Assembly: GCA_023410905.1 (NCBI GenBank)
Contig: JAEYPL010000155.1
Coordinates: 1 to 11,317, forward strand
Length of the DNA: 11,317 nucleotides
Direction of reading: 5' to 3'
From: Pseudomonadota bacterium
Lineage (GTDB): Bacteria; Pseudomonadota; Alphaproteobacteria; Rhizobiales; Hyphomicrobiaceae
Shown here: positions 6,633 through 11,317 of the stretch, piece by piece
Layout of the letters: each line of letters opens with the position of its first letter
Numbering within the stretch: position 1 is the first letter of the stretch
Notes under the pieces: generated by a model
What the model was told of the DNA's origin: nothing
The model's input: the letters and a program-made list of their open reading frames with translations, nothing else
Database searches by the model: none
Position numbers and translations under genes: made by a program

Positions 6633-6932
6633 CTAGCTCTTCTTGTCCTGCTTCTCCTGTTTCTCCGTTTTCGGCGGATAGGGCTGCTCAGGCGGTACAG
6701 GCTGGCCCGGAGGTACTTTCGCGTCCGGCGAATTATCGGGCGGCTTCGGGACTTCCGATCGTTCGATGGTCGCGGGGGGGACTGACGACGGCGGCTGCGT
6801 CCCCTGCTGTATCTGCCCAGCCTTGTCGTTGTTTGTTTGAGCTCGTGCCGGCTCGATGGACAAGCTCAGAGATGCTGCGATGGCGCCGCTCAACATGAGT
6901 TTCGCAAGAATAGGACGGCTCAAAGCTTTCAT
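6633..6932 (-). CDS. Small secreted proline- and lysine-rich protein, function unknown
   Basis: 99-residue protein of unrecognised family. Residues 1-31 form a signal peptide: positive MKALSRPILAK, hydrophobic LMLSGAIAASLSLSI, and an ARA-QT cleavage site, with no lipobox cysteine. The mature part, about 68 residues, is predicted disordered. It is rich in P, Q, K, D and E, has PP(G/E)QP repeats at 74-87 (PPGQPV, PPEQPY, PP) and ends in a charged EKQEKQDKKS tail. It has no cysteine and no globular core. The start is supported by GAGGAAG (6937-6943) just upstream of the ATG. The codon bias and signal peptide argue it is real despite its size. It diverges from ppdK across a 194-bp gap and lies 146 bp upstream of the peptidase gene in the same direction, but nothing ties it functionally to either. 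A cell-wall or periplasmic spacer role would be a guess. Confidence 0.75.
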   Translation of the reverse strand: MKALSRPILAKLMLSGAIAASLSLSIEPARAQTNNDKAGQIQQGTQPPSSVPPATIERSEVPKPPDNSPDAKVPPGQPVPPEQPYPPKTEKQEKQDKKS

Positions 6933-7030
6933 TGTACTTCCTCACATCGTTCGATTGCCGAGGAAGAACCCAAGACACCCGCGGGAGTTCCGAAACCACC
7001 TGCTGCGCGGCGACGTTGATCAGCCACCAG

Positions 7031-7061
7031 CCAATCTTTTCCCCGGCGCCCAATCTTTTCC
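7031..7061. repeat. 12-bp direct repeat in the ppdK divergent promoter region
   Basis: CCAATCTTTTCC is present twice, at 7031-7042 and 7050-7061, 19 bp apart, in the 194-bp gap between the small secreted-protein gene (-) and ppdK (+). The repeats end 65 bp before the ppdK start. Tandem identical copies in a divergent promoter region suggest binding sites for a regulator, or a small tandem duplication. No clear -35/-10 pair was identified here. Confidence 0.5.
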
Positions 7062-7126
7062 GGAGCGCTCTGGCCTGATAAGCCAAGCGCGCGTTTCTGC
7101 TTGTGCCCGACGTGGGGATTCATCCA

Positions 7127-9841
<2,715 letters not shown>

Positions 9842-9843
9842 AT

Positions 9844-9909
9844 GTCGCGCGCCTTGCTGCTGCGCAGGCAGCGATCACGGGCAGTGCGGTCGGAGAGAAC
9901 AGGGACTGA
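9844..9909 (+). pseudogene. Remnant second copy of the ppdK 3' end
   Basis: Beginning three bases after the ppdK stop, in a different frame, 21 codons read VARLAAAQAAI then TGSAVGENRD and a TGA. The true ppdK ending is VARLAAAQAAI (residues 884-894) then SANAAARDKD. The two tails have the same length and share 13 of 21 residues, including the final D. Over the first 34 bases (9776-9809 versus 9844-9877) 31 match, and all three differences are synonymous third-position changes. There is no similarity upstream of the shared GTC codon. The fragment has no start or active site and cannot function. It looks like the tail of a diverged ppdK left after recombination or deletion. Confidence 0.75.
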
Positions 9910-9934
9910 AGCCGGTTGGCGACAAGCAGCGGCC

Positions 9935-10156
9935 TCAGCCGGCGGTGGCGTCGTCGTGGTCCATGGGTGGGCGGCGCGGACGCGGGCCCTGGTTCGTCTG
10001 CAGAAGCGCGACGACGATCAGAAGCGGCGGAAAGACAAAACTCCAGGCCGCCCAGGCGGAGTGGTCACGACGCTTGTAGCTCGCGATGATCCCTGCCAGT
10101 ACCGCCGACGCGGTCGCGACAATGCCCCAGACGACGATCCACTTAACTGCTTCCAT
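9935..10156 (-). CDS. Small two-helix inner-membrane protein, function unknown
   Basis: 73-residue protein with two predicted transmembrane helices, about 5-26 (KWIVVWGIVATASAVLAGIIAS) and 34-52 (AWAAWSFVFPPLLIVVALL). They are joined by a short positive SYKRRDHS loop that should lie in the cytoplasm. A Pro/Arg-rich tail (NQGPRPRRPPMDHDDATAG) follows. The AWxxWxFxFPPLL pattern recalls small membrane proteins seen in alphaproteobacteria, but I cannot name a family. The ATG is preceded by GAGGTGAG, a good ribosome-binding site. It converges on ppdK with a 93-bp gap that contains the ppdK tail remnant, and lies 166 bp downstream of the NadQ-like gene, separated from it by a terminator. The competing plus-strand frame over the same bases has no recognisable features. 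Confidence 0.72.
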   Translation of the reverse strand: MEAVKWIVVWGIVATASAVLAGIIASYKRRDHSAWAAWSFVFPPLLIVVALLQTNQGPRPRRPPMDHDDATAG

Positions 10157-10198
10157 CTCACCTCACGATCCGCCGCACCCAAAGCAACTTCGGTCCTC

Positions 10199-10238
10199 AA
10201 ATGCGGCGTTGAAATCGTCACAGGCGTAAGGCGCATTT
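10199..10238. promoter_or_regulatory. Inverted repeat upstream of the small membrane protein gene
   Basis: AAATGCG (10199-10205) and CGCATTT (10232-10238) are perfect inverted copies with a 26-bp spacer, 43-82 bp upstream of the start at 10156. It may be an operator with arms about 33 bp apart or part of a leader hairpin. Evidence is only the symmetry and position. Confidence 0.3.
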
Positions 10239-10260
10239 AAGGTCCGCCACTCCAACCCAG

Positions 10261-10296
10261 AAAAAGTAGTGGGCGGGACGCAAGCGCGACCCGCCC
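10261..10296 (-). terminator. Terminator of the NadQ-like regulator gene
   Basis: GGGCGGG (10271-10277) pairs with CCCGCCC (10290-10296) around a 12-nt loop that can itself fold (CGC/GCG). On the minus strand the stem is followed by ACTAC and then TTTTT (complement of 10261-10265). It lies 27 bp past the stop at 10323. The T-run starts a few bases late, so strength is uncertain. Confidence 0.7.
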
Positions 10297-10322
10297 AGAG
10301 GTGACATCCAGCGAAGTGGAAA

Positions 10323-11306
10323 TCAAGCGCGCTGAAGCGTGCCTGTTGCCGCAAGCCGGCGCGAGGCGAGACGGCGCTCGCTCATGCCTTCGCGACGAAA
10401 TCGGAAGAGCTGCGCAGGGCGCCCTCCGGTCTGCTGGCGCATGGTGCCCGTAGCCTCGATGACACCCGCGCCTTCCACGTAACGGCGGAAGTTCTGCTTG
10501 TGCAGGCTCGGCCCGAGGATCGCCTCCGCTGAGCGCTGCAGATCGAGCAGCGTAAAGACGGGCGGCACCAGATCCACGGCAATCGGACGAACACGCAGGC
10601 GCGTTCTGAGACGACCGATCGCGGAGGCGAGGATCTGGAGATGATCCGCGACCATGCGTGGCGGCAGTATGGTCTCGAGTGTCATGCCCTCGATGAAGGC
10701 GAGACCGCTCGGCTCGTTTGCGTATGGCGCGAGGCCCTGCACCAGCGCACAGCGCTCAAGCGTGGCGGACTCGTCCCACGGCGTACTGTCGAGGCCGAAC
10801 GCACCGCGAATACGGCGCGATTGACGCTCCAGCGATTGCTCGCCGGCCAGCGTCGAAGCGTGCAGACGGCTCAGCAGGAACTGGCCAACCCGTTCATGAC
10901 CCGTAAGCCCGCCGCGTCTGCGGCGATCCTCCCATGGCATGAAGTCGAGACAGCGGCGCCATGTGCCCCGCGTGACCAATGTGCGCTGCTGGGGCGGAAC
11001 GAGCCCCAGAAAGCCGATGGACAGGGCGGAGCATGATTCTCCGATCCCACTGCCGGCGCCACTGCGGCGCGCGGTGTGTACCTGCTCGAGTTTCCCAAGC
11101 TCGAGACCGGTGTTGTCGAGGAGCCAGTCCCGGACACCTAGGTCCAGAGATTCATGGGCTCCAGGATCGAAGGCCACGCTCGGAAAGCGCGCTTCGCCCG
11201 TGTTTCCTTCGTCGATAAGAACAACTGGCTCGTCCCCCTCGACACTCAACAGACATGCTGCCAGTTCAACCGCAAATCCCCCGTACGACGGTCGACGATC
11301 GACCAT
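10323..11306 (-). CDS. nadQ: NadQ-like transcriptional regulator (degenerate Nudix domain plus winged helix)
   Basis: At least 327 residues. The N-terminal part (about 10-150) resembles a Nudix fold. At the Nudix-box position FDPGAHESLDLGVRDWLLDNTGLELG lacks the REUXEEXGU catalytic glutamates (RDWLLDNTGL), so it should bind rather than hydrolyse its ligand. Residues about 250-305 (FTLLDLQRSAEAILGPSLHKQNFRRYVEGAGVIEATG, then GRPAQLFRFR) match the winged-helix DNA-binding domain of NrtR-type regulators. This architecture fits NadQ, the predicted alphaproteobacterial repressor of NAD biosynthesis genes, whose effector is thought to be an NAD-related compound. That identification rests on remembered family features. 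The ATG at 11306 has a GGA 8 nt upstream, but the frame stays open to the window edge, so the true start may be outside. Any nad target genes would be beyond the right edge. A hairpin terminator follows the stop. Confidence 0.8.
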   Translation of the reverse strand: MVDRRPSYGGFAVELAACLLSVEGDEPVVLIDEGNTGEARFPSVAFDPGAHESLDLGVRDWLLDNTGLELGKLEQVHTARRSGAGSGIGESCSALSIGFLGLVPPQQRTLVTRGTWRRCLDFMPWEDRRRRGGLTGHERVGQFLLSRLHASTLAGEQSLERQSRRIRGAFGLDSTPWDESATLERCALVQGLAPYANEPSGLAFIEGMTLETILPPRMVADHLQILASAIGRLRTRLRVRPIAVDLVPPVFTLLDLQRSAEAILGPSLHKQNFRRYVEGAGVIEATGTMRQQTGGRPAQLFRFRREGMSERRLASRRLAATGTLQRA

Positions 11307-11317
11307 CGGGGCAATCC

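Noticed and set aside
9842..10240. 132-codon plus-strand frame starting with the ATG right after ppdK
   Set aside because: It reads the tail remnant in the wrong phase and then the antisense of the small membrane protein; there is no ribosome-binding site of its own or domain.

Overview
This 11.3-kb, GC-rich window looks like ordinary chromosome from an alphaproteobacterium, most likely of the Hyphomicrobiales (Rhizobiales) group. The pointers are an Omp25/31-type outer-membrane beta-barrel protein whose signal peptide ends in the typical QAADL context, a NadQ-like Nudix-derived regulator, a bacterial pyruvate phosphate dikinase, and close-set GANTC (CcrM-type) sites. The genus cannot be assigned from this stretch. 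No transposase, CRISPR array, tRNA, rRNA or phage gene was seen.

Layout. Positions 1-1274 (+) hold the 3' part of an ECF sigma factor gene, which overlaps by ATGA a gene for a membrane-anchored anti-sigma factor; the sigma gene runs off the left edge. Positions 1380-2573 (+) encode a GarK/GlxK-type glycerate kinase, preceded by a strong hairpin that pairs its presumed Shine-Dalgarno. Positions 2806-3888 (+) encode a luciferase-like (LLM) flavin-dependent oxidoreductase. It converges on the outer-membrane protein gene at 3984-4661 (-), with a strong hairpin terminator between them. Positions 4662-5082 are a 421-bp gene-free, relatively AT-rich stretch. It carries a predicted promoter and operator for the outer-membrane protein gene, two GANTC sites and two DnaA-box-like sequences. 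Positions 5083-6486 (-) encode an M20 metallopeptidase/dipeptidase, and 6633-6932 (-) a small secreted proline-rich protein. The latter diverges from ppdK (7127-9841, +). Just after the ppdK stop lies a second, diverged copy of the last 21 codons of ppdK in another frame. Positions 9935-10156 (-) encode a two-helix membrane protein, and 10323-11306 (-) a NadQ-like regulator reaching the right edge.

How the genes relate. Only the sigma/anti-sigma pair is a clear operon; the rest look mostly like single-gene units with their own ribosome-binding sites. Glycerate kinase (to 2-phosphoglycerate) and PPDK (pyruvate to phosphoenolpyruvate) both feed the phosphoenolpyruvate node, but they are about 5 kb apart with unrelated genes between, so a functional link is only an inference.

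The most notable observations are the ppdK tail duplicate whose differences fall at third codon positions (a scar of recombination or of a lost second copy), the sequestering hairpin before glycerate kinase, and the inverted repeat straddling the predicted -10 of the outer-membrane protein gene. I found no convincing new multi-gene system.
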